Below are positions 17,188-25,529 of a stretch of 64,000 nt of DNA, one piece after another. Origin of the DNA: Cellvibrio sp. pealriver (GTDB lineage Bacteria > Pseudomonadota > Gammaproteobacteria > Pseudomonadales > Cellvibrionaceae); the NCBI RefSeq assembly GCF_001183545.1, contig NZ_KQ236688.1:3670395-3734394 (forward strand). The letters run 5' to 3'. Position 1 is the first letter of the stretch; each line of letters starts with the position of its first letter. Position numbers and translations under genes: made by a program. The notes under the pieces are model-generated. The model had not been told where the DNA came from, ran no database searches, and saw only the letters and a list, made by a program, of their open reading frames with translations.

Positions 17188-17805
17188 TTATGCTTTTTTA
17201 GCTTGACGACGACGGGACAATCCAAGACCCATCAGGCCAAGACCGAGCAGAGCAAAAATACCTGGTTCTGGAACTTCCAGTGCTTTAACAGAGAATTCGT
17301 CTCTTGCACCGCCAGCCCAGAATTTGATTTCATCAACAGTGATGCCACCAACAACGAAGGTTTGTTCGCCGTTAGCTTGTGATGAGTTGATACCGTAGAA
17401 GGTCAGGGTTGGAGCAACTTGTACGCCGCCAAACCACAGTGACAAATGGCCAACCTCGCCTTTTACGAGGTCACTGCCGTCGCCGCCTTCATTGTCCTTG
17501 TTGAACAGGTCAGTAACTTTGATTGATTGCAGAGCGGTTGGGCTTGCAAACAAAATTCTGATGTATTCAGCGCGATCAATTTCATCAATTTCACCGCCAA
17601 CAACGCCCAAACCGTCTTGAGGGTCAGCGGCGAATAACAGTGAACCAGCTGGGCCTGCGATAGCAGTAACGCCGCCGACGGTGTGGCTTGGTTGGTTGTT
17701 AGCAGCTGGAGTCCAGGCTGCTGAACCGAAATCGATAATGAGTGCGTTTGCTTGTGCAGCTGCGAACAGTGCACTTGCGGCGAAAAGCTTGCTAATAAGT
17801 TTCAT
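17188..17805 (-). CDS. PEP-CTERM sorting domain protein
   Basis: 205 residues. The N-terminus is a signal peptide (LISKLFAASALFAAAQANA, cleavage after ANA). The C-terminus is a textbook PEP-CTERM signal: VPEP at 178-181, a hydrophobic helix (GIFALLGLGLMGLGL) and a basic tail SRRRQAKKA. Exosortases cut such signals after export, and the product is thought to be passed to the cell surface or the exopolysaccharide. The middle is Gly- and Asp-rich and beta-strand-like with no enzyme motif. It is monocistronic, with a sigma-54 promoter upstream and an intrinsic terminator downstream. It is the only PEP-CTERM protein found in the window. Confidence 0.93.
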   Translation of the reverse strand: MKLISKLFAASALFAAAQANALIIDFGSAAWTPAANNQPSHTVGGVTAIAGPAGSLLFAADPQDGLGVVGGEIDEIDRAEYIRILFASPTALQSIKVTDLFNKDNEGGDGSDLVKGEVGHLSLWFGGVQVAPTLTFYGINSSQANGEQTFVVGGITVDEIKFWAGGARDEFSVKALEVPEPGIFALLGLGLMGLGLSRRRQAKKA

Positions 17806-17864
17806 TGTCTATCTCCATGATAAGTGAGTGTTTGGCGACCAACCTGGGTCGTTAGCGAGGCTAA

Positions 17865-17880
17865 TGCATAACCTGTGCCA
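17865..17880 (-). promoter_or_regulatory. Sigma-54 (-24/-12) promoter of the PEP-CTERM gene
   Basis: On the minus strand the site reads TGGCACAGGTTATGCA. GG and GC are ten bases apart as required, the -24 box matches TGGCAC fully and the -12 box is ATGCA against TTGCA. Transcription would start near 17853, giving a leader of about 48 bases. PrsR, encoded 6.5 kb away, is a sigma-54 activator, so a direct link is likely. Confidence 0.8.
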
Positions 17881-17898
17881 CATCACAAAATCCTTTTT

Positions 17899-17921
17899 AA
17901 TCAATTGCTTGTGTATTGATT
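17899..17921. repeat. Inverted repeat, possible enhancer site for PrsR
   Basis: AATCAAT and ATTGATT are separated by nine bases and centred about 30 bases upstream of the -24 box. Enhancer-binding proteins use dyad sites upstream of sigma-54 promoters, so this is a reasonable candidate, but only one copy is seen. Confidence 0.3.
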
Positions 17922-17939
17922 TAATTTGGTGGTGTAAAG

Positions 17940-19076
17940 CTATTCGACATTTCTATGGTTAAGCTCGAAATAAAGCTGTAGTGTGCGTCGGGCATTTTCC
18001 TCGCTGGTATAAGTGGTGTTGAGTTGGGTTTTGATGGGGTGTTCAAATAGCTGTAACAGAGTTTCGCTATAGCCATTCACGCTGTGCTCAGTGACCAGTA
18101 ACTGAGGGTAATCAGCGAGAACTTCACGTAGTCCCCCTACACTGTGAGCAACCAGCGGTTTGCCTAGCGCAAGTGTCTCCAGTGCTGTCATGGGGGTTCC
18201 CTCATGATCAGAGCACATCACAATAATGTCTAGTGCTGCAATGGCTGCTGTTGAATCGGTTCTGTGGCCGTGAAAGATCATCGCTTCGCCAAGGCCCAGC
18301 TGCTGCGCTTGAATGGTTAGCTCGTTTTTTAGCTTCCCATCACCGATAACGTGAAATTTCAATTTATATTTTGGATGTGAGTGTAGGAGCTGGCTGGCGG
18401 TTTGTATAAACAGGTCGACCCGCTTGACAGGCTCCAGGCGTCCGACGATACCGATATGAATGTGCTCTTCTGCCTGTGTGCGGATATCGGAGGCTGGTGT
18501 TAGCGCGGCAAGCGAGCGGTTGTCGATGCCGTTTTCGATAATGTGTATGTGTTTGGGTGGAAATCTATCGGTAAGCTTGTGCGCGAGATCTTTTGATACT
18601 GCTATGACAGCATCCTGGGCATATTTTCCGGTGAGGTCATCTAGCCAGACAATCAGGCGTTTCAAACCTTGCGGTTTGTGTTCGGGGGCTCCATGGGTTG
18701 TGCGCAGTGATGTGATTCGTCGCCAGGGAAAGAGGTTGGCTGCGAGATTGGCAATACTTGCCAATATGTTTTCTTTTTGGCGATGGGTGTGAATCACATC
18801 CGGGTTTACAGCTTTTATCACTTTGATAAGCCTGCCGATAATACCAATGCCGGATATATGCTGTTCATCAATAATTTCGATAGAAATGTTTGCGTGTTTA
18901 AGTTTGTTTGCAAGCTCACCATTGTTCATTAACACAACATGTAGGTCGCAATGATGTTTAAGGGCGCAGAGAAGTGTAAATGCCTGAACTTCTGCCCCAG
19001 CCCATAGGTCACCAGAAATGATGTGCAAAACCTTGATATGTGGGGTTAAAATCGGCGGGGTTGCATGTTTTTGCAT
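17940..19076 (-). CDS. Glycosyltransferase family 4
   Basis: 378 residues. VLHIISGDLWAGAEVQAFTL is the N-terminal acceptor loop, and DHEGTPMTALETLALGKPLV holds the C-terminal E-x7-E motif. AVSKDLAHKL and NGIDNR are typical of the GT4 linker region. No membrane segment. It is divergent from the GT2 at 19128 with only about 50 bases between starts. It is followed, 60 bases downstream on the same strand, by the sigma-54 promoter of the PEP-CTERM gene. It may resemble the exosortase-associated GT4 proteins, but the subgroup cannot be fixed by eye. Confidence 0.87.
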   Translation of the reverse strand: MQKHATPPILTPHIKVLHIISGDLWAGAEVQAFTLLCALKHHCDLHVVLMNNGELANKLKHANISIEIIDEQHISGIGIIGRLIKVIKAVNPDVIHTHRQKENILASIANLAANLFPWRRITSLRTTHGAPEHKPQGLKRLIVWLDDLTGKYAQDAVIAVSKDLAHKLTDRFPPKHIHIIENGIDNRSLAALTPASDIRTQAEEHIHIGIVGRLEPVKRVDLFIQTASQLLHSHPKYKLKFHVIGDGKLKNELTIQAQQLGLGEAMIFHGHRTDSTAAIAALDIIVMCSDHEGTPMTALETLALGKPLVAHSVGGLREVLADYPQLLVTEHSVNGYSETLLQLFEHPIKTQLNTTYTSEENARRTLQLYFELNHRNVE

Positions 19077-19127
19077 GGTGTCGGTGTCTTCAGCGAATTT
19101 TGTTAGGGATAGTTTACAGAGGTTAAA

Positions 19128-20273
19128 ATGTTAACATTTTTGTTTTGGTTGTTTTGTATCGCGGCGCTTTATAGTTATTTTATTTATCCGCTGGTGTTAC
19201 GCGTGTTGGTGGCAAGGAAGGGCGTGAAAACCAATGCTGCAGTAGTCTCTTCATCGACAGCTGCCAGTGTTTCATTAATTGTGACTGCGTATAATGAAGA
19301 GTTGAGGGTAAGGGCAAAAATAGAGAACAGTTTGCAATTAGAATTTGATGCATCGGCATTTGAAATTATTGTTGCTTCCGATTGTTCTTCTGATGCTACT
19401 GATGAAATTGTGCGTGAATATGCTGATCGGGGTGTGCGTTTGGTGCGTGCGCCAGAGCGTTTAGGTAAGGAGCATGCTCAGCAGTGCGCTATTGAAAAGG
19501 CGAGCGGCGAAATTTTGGTGTTTAGTGATGTTGCAACAGAAATTCCTGCCGATGCGATTAAAAAGTTAGTCGCTTATTTTAATGATCCTAGTGTAGGAGC
19601 TGTGTCCAGTGAGGATCGCTTCATTAGTCAGAATGGCACGGTGGCTGGTGAGGGCGCATATGTAAAATATGAAATGTGGCTGCGGCAGCAAGAATCCCGA
19701 TTGGCTGGATTGGTTGGTCTAAGTGGTTCTTTTTTTGCTGTTAGAAAATCGCTGTGTAGTGATTGGGATATACATTCACCTAGTGATTTTAATACTGCAT
19801 TGAATACTGCAAAGGCAGGGCTAAGGGCAGTGACTGCCCCGGATGTGCTTGGGTTTTATCAAGACTTGAAGGATCCATCAAAAGAATATCAGCGGAAAAT
19901 AAGAACTGTTATTCGCGGTATGACAGGATTGTCACGCCATGCGGAGGTGCTGCGTTTTGGTAAATTTGGATTTTTCTCCTTTCAGGTAATATCACACAAA
20001 TTAATGCGCTGGTTAACTCCGTGGTTTTTATTGGCGTTATTTTTGACGAATGCATTGATCGCCGACGATGGGGTATTTTATTTTTTAACCTTCTTCGCGC
20101 AATTGGTATTTTATTGCGTAGCAGTAGTTGCACATTTTTTGCCAAACCTTCAGTCCATTTCAATCATTAAACTGGTGTACTTTTTTGTGCAAGTAAATAT
20201 TGCCTTGCTAGATGCTGGAATTAAATTTATTGCTGGTCAGCGTATGACAACCTGGAAGCCTTCTGCGCGATGA
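19128..20273 (+). CDS. Membrane glycosyltransferase family 2
   Basis: 381 residues. A membrane helix lies at about 3-20, then a GT-A domain with SLIVTAYNEELRVRAKIENS, IIVASDCSSDATD and ILVFSDVATEIP (DxD-like site). LSGSFFAVRK and a Q-rich region near RWLTPWF resemble processive, cellulose-synthase-like GT2 enzymes. At least three C-terminal membrane segments follow. It may start the repeat unit or synthesise a polymer at the membrane. It overlaps the next gene by ATGA (20270-20273), forming a two-gene operon. Confidence 0.85.
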   Translation: MLTFLFWLFCIAALYSYFIYPLVLRVLVARKGVKTNAAVVSSSTAASVSLIVTAYNEELRVRAKIENSLQLEFDASAFEIIVASDCSSDATDEIVREYADRGVRLVRAPERLGKEHAQQCAIEKASGEILVFSDVATEIPADAIKKLVAYFNDPSVGAVSSEDRFISQNGTVAGEGAYVKYEMWLRQQESRLAGLVGLSGSFFAVRKSLCSDWDIHSPSDFNTALNTAKAGLRAVTAPDVLGFYQDLKDPSKEYQRKIRTVIRGMTGLSRHAEVLRFGKFGFFSFQVISHKLMRWLTPWFLLALFLTNALIADDGVFYFLTFFAQLVFYCVAVVAHFLPNLQSISIIKLVYFFVQVNIALLDAGIKFIAGQRMTTWKPSAR

Positions 20274-21406
20274 TTTGGTATGGTGATCTTGCTCCTGTAG
20301 GGAATCGTATTTCGCTTGAATCACGCGAGGAGTGCCTACTGGAAAATCAGTTTGGTAATTATCAATATTGGCTTGATTCCGGTACATCAGCGTTGGCGTT
20401 AGCGTTGCTTGATGCCAAAGCGAATTTTCCTGATATTGATAAGCCGCGCGCAATCATTCCAGGCTATTGTTGCCCTGATCTGATTGCTGCTTGTGTGTAT
20501 GCGGGTGTTGAGGCGGTAGCAGTTGATATTAGTCCTAACGATCCATCCTATGATTTGGCGCAGTTGCGATTGCATTTGGATTCACAAGTTATTGCGATTA
20601 TTGCAGTAAACTTTTTAGGAATTAGTGAGCGTTTGGATGAGCTGTCTAAGCTTATCGCTGATTTGCATTTGCGTACGCGTGTGATAGAAGATAATGCGCA
20701 ATGGTTTCCAGAGGAAATTGGCCGCGCGCAGTTTAAATCTGATTATGTAACCTTTTCTTTTGGTCGCGGGAAGCCAATAAGTTTGTTGGGAGGTGGATTG
20801 CTTTGGGCAAAAGAACCTGTTGCGGCGAATGCTGCAGCTCACATTGAGCCGTCGGTACATTCTTCCTTCACGCTAAAATTGAAAATTGCAGCGTATAACT
20901 TGTTGCTTAAGCCCCAGTTTTACCAATTGTTAAATCGTAATCCTTGGCTTCATTTGGGTGAAACTCGCTATGTGCCGCTCGAAAAAATTGAGGCTCTCGA
21001 TGCTTACAGGCGCACGTTACTGAGCGTAAATTTTACTCGTTACAGTAATCGAGAAAATCGGCTGTCACAATTTATCAATAAAACAGTGATCGATTGTGGT
21101 GTGCAGACGCTTTCTGATCATTGCGCTTCTCGTCAAAAACGATTATTGCGTTATCCCTTGTTGTGCCCGGATAGCGAGAGTCGCGATAGATTGCTTTTAG
21201 AGTTAAGTGCCGCTGGCCTTGGCGCTTCACCAATGTATGCGGCAGCTATTGATCAGATTGCCGGTGTGGATGGGTTGGTGATTGTTCCCCACGCATTAGT
21301 TAATGCTAAAAACTTTGCTGGGAGATTTATGACATTGCCAGTCCATGAGCAGGTTACGCAGGCGTATCTCGCGCGTATATTGGCTGCTTTGTCCTCCTTT
21401 CGTTAG
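20270..21406 (+). CDS. DegT/DnrJ/EryC1/StrS-family PLP enzyme
   Basis: 378 residues. The pattern is that of sugar aminotransferases: SGTSALALAL near 37-46 (phosphate pocket), EDNAQ at 140-144 with Asp141 facing the pyridine nitrogen, and SFGRGKPISLLGGGLL with Lys168 as the likely Schiff-base residue. Usual members have SF-x-x-x-K, so this spacing fits. It probably makes an amino sugar nucleotide for the exopolysaccharide, which would give the deacetylases and ligases of the locus a nitrogen to work on. Some members of the family are dehydratases or orphans. It is translationally coupled to the GT2 gene and ends 4 bases from the convergent exosortase gene. Confidence 0.8.
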   Translation: MIWYGDLAPVGNRISLESREECLLENQFGNYQYWLDSGTSALALALLDAKANFPDIDKPRAIIPGYCCPDLIAACVYAGVEAVAVDISPNDPSYDLAQLRLHLDSQVIAIIAVNFLGISERLDELSKLIADLHLRTRVIEDNAQWFPEEIGRAQFKSDYVTFSFGRGKPISLLGGGLLWAKEPVAANAAAHIEPSVHSSFTLKLKIAAYNLLLKPQFYQLLNRNPWLHLGETRYVPLEKIEALDAYRRTLLSVNFTRYSNRENRLSQFINKTVIDCGVQTLSDHCASRQKRLLRYPLLCPDSESRDRLLLELSAAGLGASPMYAAAIDQIAGVDGLVIVPHALVNAKNFAGRFMTLPVHEQVTQAYLARILAALSSFR

Positions 21407-21410
21407 GAAT

Positions 21411-22844
21411 TCAGCCCTGCGGAATACTGATTACAGGCAGGGCTCTAATTAATTTATCCAGTTCGTTTTGACAGTTATTCGAGCAATTTGCTTGCGCTAC
21501 TAATAATCCGAAATATTTGTCACCCATAGCATTTGCCATGATTTGCAAAAATTTTGCAGCGATATACTTTTCAGTGTGTATCTTGCCAATAATATATTGC
21601 GTGGCGATGATCGTTCTGGTGTTGCTGCCTACTTTTTTATAGATGGCTATTGCAAATTTATTCTCGGGGTTGGAGAGTGAACGTTCAAGTGACCATTGCG
21701 ATCGATCAACCACCCCTTGTATAAACGGCACTATCTCCCCTCTTGGGCTAGTGGGCATATGAGTAAATAAATCCACGCGGATTTTTATTTCTTCATGTGT
21801 TATTAGTCGTTTATCCAGATGATTAATATCAGGGCTGGGTTCTGCACCTATGCGTTCTTGCACTTCCGTTTTGAACTTATCAAGATGACTTAGCTGTAGC
21901 GGCGAATGTGTTGGTGGTATGTCTGAGTTAACATAAAGAAATATTGGGCCAAGACTAAGTGCAATCAGCGATAGATAGTGTGGTCGAGCGGGGAGGCTGA
22001 CTGTTTTTGCTGGATCTCTATTGATGGGCGCAAAATAAATTGCTGGTACGAGCAAGCATGCAAATAAGATCCAGCCAAAGGTTTCGTGATCTTGCATCAG
22101 GCTGCTGCTCATTTCGGTGTGATAACCGATAAGCACAAGCAAGTAGATGCGCAGCCAATTGGCGAAGAGACCTAATAGTGCCGCGATTAAAAGTGTTATG
22201 AGTGAAGTGCGAAGGCTATATTGATTGATCAAGATGAGTATGTAGCCCATCAATAACGAAATAATTAGATATCTAATACCGGAGCATCCATCGGCGATGT
22301 AGATAGTGCCACTGGGTATAAATAGGCTGCTGCCATCGATAAGTACGGTCAAGTTACTGAGCTTTACGGCTTTGCCTACAGCGAGCGCGCTGAGGTCAAC
22401 GAGAGTGCTTGTGAGTTCAGACCAAATCGGGACGGTAAACAATAATAGGCCGAGTATTGGTAGCACTGTCAGCATGGTTGAAGTAGAAAAGCACGCGCCT
22501 ATAAAAAAGCAGAGTGTAGCGATCAACAGGAGGTATGCGGGCAGGCTTATGCTGAGGCTTTCGAACAGGTACCACCCCAAAGAAGCACCTGCTGTTGCCA
22601 GCATCAGTAGCCAATGTAGGGTATTTGGTGATTGGCAGCTATCGGTTGTTACGTAGTTACAGCGTCCAAGTAAAACGAGCATTACGCCAATGGTAGGAAT
22701 AGCGTGAGCCAGGTCTTGATCCCAGAGCACCCATTTTTGCCACAGCGTCGCAAGGCTGGGGGAGTACAGCAATGCGACGATAGATATTGCAGCAAAAATA
22801 GATAAAGCTCTGACTGGAGGGGTCAAATTTTTAAATAAATCCAT
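21411..22844 (-). CDS. xrtA: Exosortase fused to an EpsI domain (XrtA type)
   Basis: 477 residues from ATG 22844; a TTG start at 22862 would add six residues. About eight membrane helices occupy residues 1-290. The catalytic triad of exosortases is present: Cys187 in ADGCSGIRYL, Arg232 in ANWLRIYLL and His253 in DHETFGW. Residues from about 305 to the end look like the periplasmic EpsI (DUF3485) domain, which is a separate protein in some relatives. Exosortase cleaves PEP-CTERM signals at the inner membrane, and the target gene lies 4 kb away. It ends 4 bases from the convergent aminotransferase gene with no terminator visible. Confidence 0.9.
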   Translation of the reverse strand: MDLFKNLTPPVRALSIFAAISIVALLYSPSLATLWQKWVLWDQDLAHAIPTIGVMLVLLGRCNYVTTDSCQSPNTLHWLLMLATAGASLGWYLFESLSISLPAYLLLIATLCFFIGACFSTSTMLTVLPILGLLLFTVPIWSELTSTLVDLSALAVGKAVKLSNLTVLIDGSSLFIPSGTIYIADGCSGIRYLIISLLMGYILILINQYSLRTSLITLLIAALLGLFANWLRIYLLVLIGYHTEMSSSLMQDHETFGWILFACLLVPAIYFAPINRDPAKTVSLPARPHYLSLIALSLGPIFLYVNSDIPPTHSPLQLSHLDKFKTEVQERIGAEPSPDINHLDKRLITHEEIKIRVDLFTHMPTSPRGEIVPFIQGVVDRSQWSLERSLSNPENKFAIAIYKKVGSNTRTIIATQYIIGKIHTEKYIAAKFLQIMANAMGDKYFGLLVAQANCSNNCQNELDKLIRALPVISIPQG

Positions 22845-22937
22845 ATACAGAACGCTATTCAATCCGATGTGTTGTGATGCGGTTCATAATAGCGCGTGCG
22901 AATAAAAAAATCCCTAGTTCAATCTTTGAGCATGAAA

Positions 22938-23885
22938 TTATTGTGAAACCTTCACAAAGCGGCTATAGACGCCGTTGATATCAAAAACTGCTATTTCAAA
23001 TTCTGTGCCGCTGGCATCAGCGTGTGTGTATTCAGTAACTTGATTGCTGTTAATCACTATATAGGTGAAACGTTTATCCGTAGCTTTGCGGTAACGAATT
23101 TCATATCCACCAATTTCGTCTAATTCAAGATATTGTCCATTTTCCCTTTGGCTGGGGTGTGCCCAGGTCAGTTTGGCGGATTGTTGGCTTGTTGTACTAC
23201 TTGATGCTGAGGAAATGCTTTTTGAGCTGCTGGAGTTTGATTTAGAACTACTTGAGCGACTGCTGTTCGGATTGGCTAGCGTCCGCACGGTGAAAACGGG
23301 TGATTTTTCCGACTTATTGCCCGATGTATCAAATACAGTAATTGTGTATTGGTAGTCTGTGTATGCAAGTAGCTGATAATCAGAAAGTATGGTGGTTGGA
23401 TGGTCAAGAATTGCAATCAATTGCCCGTCACGCTCGATCTCGTAATGGTCAATGCCAGCATTATCTGTCGCTTCATCCCAAATTAATCTGAGGCTGTTTT
23501 CCGAGAGCTGGTAAAGAGACAGCTTGGTTCCTGATGGAGGAGTGGTATCTGTACCGCTTGATGCTAATGAGCTATTGGCGGTACTGTTATTAATGCTGCT
23601 ACTTGAGCGGGATGCTCGCACATAAGTCTCTGAGCTTGTAGCGGAGGATGACTTATTCATGCTGCTGATGCTTGATGAGGTAGCTTGAGGGGCGCTGGAC
23701 GATTTTGGTTCCGATGAACTTTGCTCTGCAATACTACTTGCTGCCATCGAGCTGTGATCTGGCTTGTTGATGACTGTGCCACCACCACCGGTTTCTGATG
23801 AACCACCACCGCCGCACGCGGTCAACATTATCGCGGATGACGCCAGGACGATGGCGCATATGCTCTTTTTAACGCTGTTGTACAT
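22938..23885 (-). CDS. Ser-rich lipoprotein with fibronectin type III-like domains
   Basis: 315 residues. The signal peptide ends in the lipobox LTAC (Cys24), followed by a Gly-rich and then a Ser-rich low-complexity stretch (about 45-115). Next comes an FnIII-like domain (SLYQLSENSLRLIWDEATDN to FTVRTLANP), a second Ser-rich linker and another FnIII-like domain. Poly-Ser linkers are characteristic of Cellvibrio and Saccharophagus surface proteins. No enzyme motif is visible. It is likely an outer-membrane or surface lipoprotein binding or organising the polysaccharide. The start has AGGTG 7 bases upstream. It lies between the exosortase and prsR genes on the same strand. Confidence 0.8.
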   Translation of the reverse strand: MYNSVKKSICAIVLASSAIMLTACGGGGSSETGGGGTVINKPDHSSMAASSIAEQSSSEPKSSSAPQATSSSISSMNKSSSATSSETYVRASRSSSSINNSTANSSLASSGTDTTPPSGTKLSLYQLSENSLRLIWDEATDNAGIDHYEIERDGQLIAILDHPTTILSDYQLLAYTDYQYTITVFDTSGNKSEKSPVFTVRTLANPNSSRSSSSKSNSSSSKSISSASSSTTSQQSAKLTWAHPSQRENGQYLELDEIGGYEIRYRKATDKRFTYIVINSNQVTEYTHADASGTEFEIAVFDINGVYSRFVKVSQ

Positions 23886-23914
23886 CTATAACACCTACTT
23901 AATTTGGTCTTGAA

Positions 23915-23966
23915 TGGTTCACTACCTGTGAACCAGTTGTAGCACCTGTGTATTAAACATGTGCTA
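23915..23966. repeat. Two inverted repeats upstream of the Ser-rich lipoprotein gene
   Basis: TGGTTCAC (23915-23922) and GTGAACCA (23928-23935) form an 8-bp dyad with a 5-base spacer. TAGCAC (23940-23945) and GTGCTA (23961-23966) form a 6-bp dyad with a 15-base spacer. They lie 30-80 bases before the lipoprotein start, where an operator would be expected. Confidence 0.45.
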
Positions 23967-24134
23967 GCCACATATTTTTTTATGAATTTCGCGATTAAGT
24001 ATCCAGTTATTGTGATGAGCAATCCATTCTGAAGTACGTAGGCATATTCCAATTGATTATGAGACGGTTTTCAGCTGGTGTTGGATTGGTTTCAAGCAAG
24101 GATGATAGTTAAGTAACGCGCTCACTCACTTTCT

Positions 24135-25520
24135 TTAATCCCCTGCATCGCCATTACTGAGATATTGCTGATTCATGTCATATTTTTTTATCAAATCATA
24201 AAATGTTGGGCGGGTGACGCCGAGCAGTTTTGCTGCTGCGGAAATGTTGTTATCGGTCATGCTGAGTGCACGGAGAATGGCTCCCCGTTCGGCTTCCTGA
24301 CGCACATGGCGAAGGTTCAGTGAAAGATCTCCTGCTTCTGCCAGCCCCAAGTCTTCACGTGTGACATGTTTGCCATCGGCCATAATCACGGCGCGCTTTA
24401 TCTTGTTTTCCATTTCACGGATGTTGCCTGGCCATGCATAGTTTTCAATCGCGGCTATGGCATCCGGGGTAAAGCCAGTCACGTTTTGGCCGTGTTCCTT
24501 GGCAAACTTCAATTTGAAATGACGCGCGAGTAATACCTTATCGCCCAGCCTGTTGCGCAGAGGAGGGATCAATACCGTCATTTCACAGATACGATAGAAA
24601 AGGTCTTCGCGGAAACTTCCTGCTTTTACCATCTCTTCGAGGTTTTTGTTGGTGGCGCAAATGACGCGTACGTCAACAGGAATTTCTGATCGTCCGCCCA
24701 CACGCTCAATAACTCTTTCTTGCAAAAAGCGCAAAAGCTTTGCTTGAAGATTGAGAGGCATATCACCAATTTCATCAAGAAACAGGGTGCCTTCATTGGC
24801 AGTTTCCACCTTGCCTATGGTGGTTTTGTTAGCACCGGTAAAGGCGCCTTTTTCGTAACCGAAAAGTTCACTTTCAATCAGGTTTTCGGGTACAGCTGCA
24901 CAGTTTATTGCAACAAAGCGTTTGTTTTTGCGCGGGCTGAGTTGATGGATCGCTCGTGCCATTACCTCTTTGCCGGTACCGCTTTCTCCCAGCAGTGTGC
25001 AGGTAACGGTAGTCGGGGAGATTTTTTCCAACTGGCGACAAATTTTTAACATTTGCGGGTCGTTGGTAATCAGGCCTTCCAAAGGTTCTTGTTGGGACAG
25101 GCTGATACGACGGTTGTAGTCTTCCAGTTCGTGGATATGGAAGGCGCGTTGGACAATAAGATCCAGAGTGTTGGGATCTACCGGTTTTTGATAGAAATCA
25201 TAGGCCCCCATCGCGACCGCGCGCAGTGCATTGTCGCGATCAGTTTTGCCGGTCATCACAATGACTTTGCTATTGGGGGAAATGCGCAGAATATCCTGGA
25301 TACATTTGAACCCTTCATCGACACCGTCTTCATCCGGTGGTAAACCCAAGTCCTGGATAATGACTGAAGCCTCATGCAGGCGCAGTGCTGCGATGGCGTC
25401 CTGGCGATTGTCGGCGACGATGGTCTCGTATTGGTCAAAGTGCCAGCGCAATTGGCTTTGCAGTCCTGCATCGTCTTCGACGATCAGTAATATAGGTTTG
25501 GTTGAGGCTGATTTGCTCAT
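24135..25520 (-). CDS. prsR: PrsR, sigma-54-dependent response regulator of the PEP-CTERM system
   Basis: 461 residues. An N-terminal receiver domain has phospho-acceptor Asp57 in IIQDLGLPPDEDG; the extended loop after it is typical of PrsR. The AAA+ domain follows with Walker A GESGTGKE (178-185), GAFTGA (225-230, sigma-54 contact) and GTLFLDEIGDMP (244-255). A C-terminal Fis-type helix-turn-helix ends the protein (NISAAAKLLGVTRPTFYDLI). In other bacteria PrsK and PrsR with RpoN switch on PEP-CTERM genes. The gene starts 9 bases after the end of prsK, forming a two-gene operon. The best target visible is the promoter at 17865-17880. Confidence 0.93.
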   Translation of the reverse strand: MSKSASTKPILLIVEDDAGLQSQLRWHFDQYETIVADNRQDAIAALRLHEASVIIQDLGLPPDEDGVDEGFKCIQDILRISPNSKVIVMTGKTDRDNALRAVAMGAYDFYQKPVDPNTLDLIVQRAFHIHELEDYNRRISLSQQEPLEGLITNDPQMLKICRQLEKISPTTVTCTLLGESGTGKEVMARAIHQLSPRKNKRFVAINCAAVPENLIESELFGYEKGAFTGANKTTIGKVETANEGTLFLDEIGDMPLNLQAKLLRFLQERVIERVGGRSEIPVDVRVICATNKNLEEMVKAGSFREDLFYRICEMTVLIPPLRNRLGDKVLLARHFKLKFAKEHGQNVTGFTPDAIAAIENYAWPGNIREMENKIKRAVIMADGKHVTREDLGLAEAGDLSLNLRHVRQEAERGAILRALSMTDNNISAAAKLLGVTRPTFYDLIKKYDMNQQYLSNGDAGD

Positions 25521-25529
25521 GCGTTTACG

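Noticed and set aside
21406..21411. Terminator between the convergent aminotransferase and exosortase genes
   Set aside because: Only four bases separate the stops and no hairpin with a T-run was found there.
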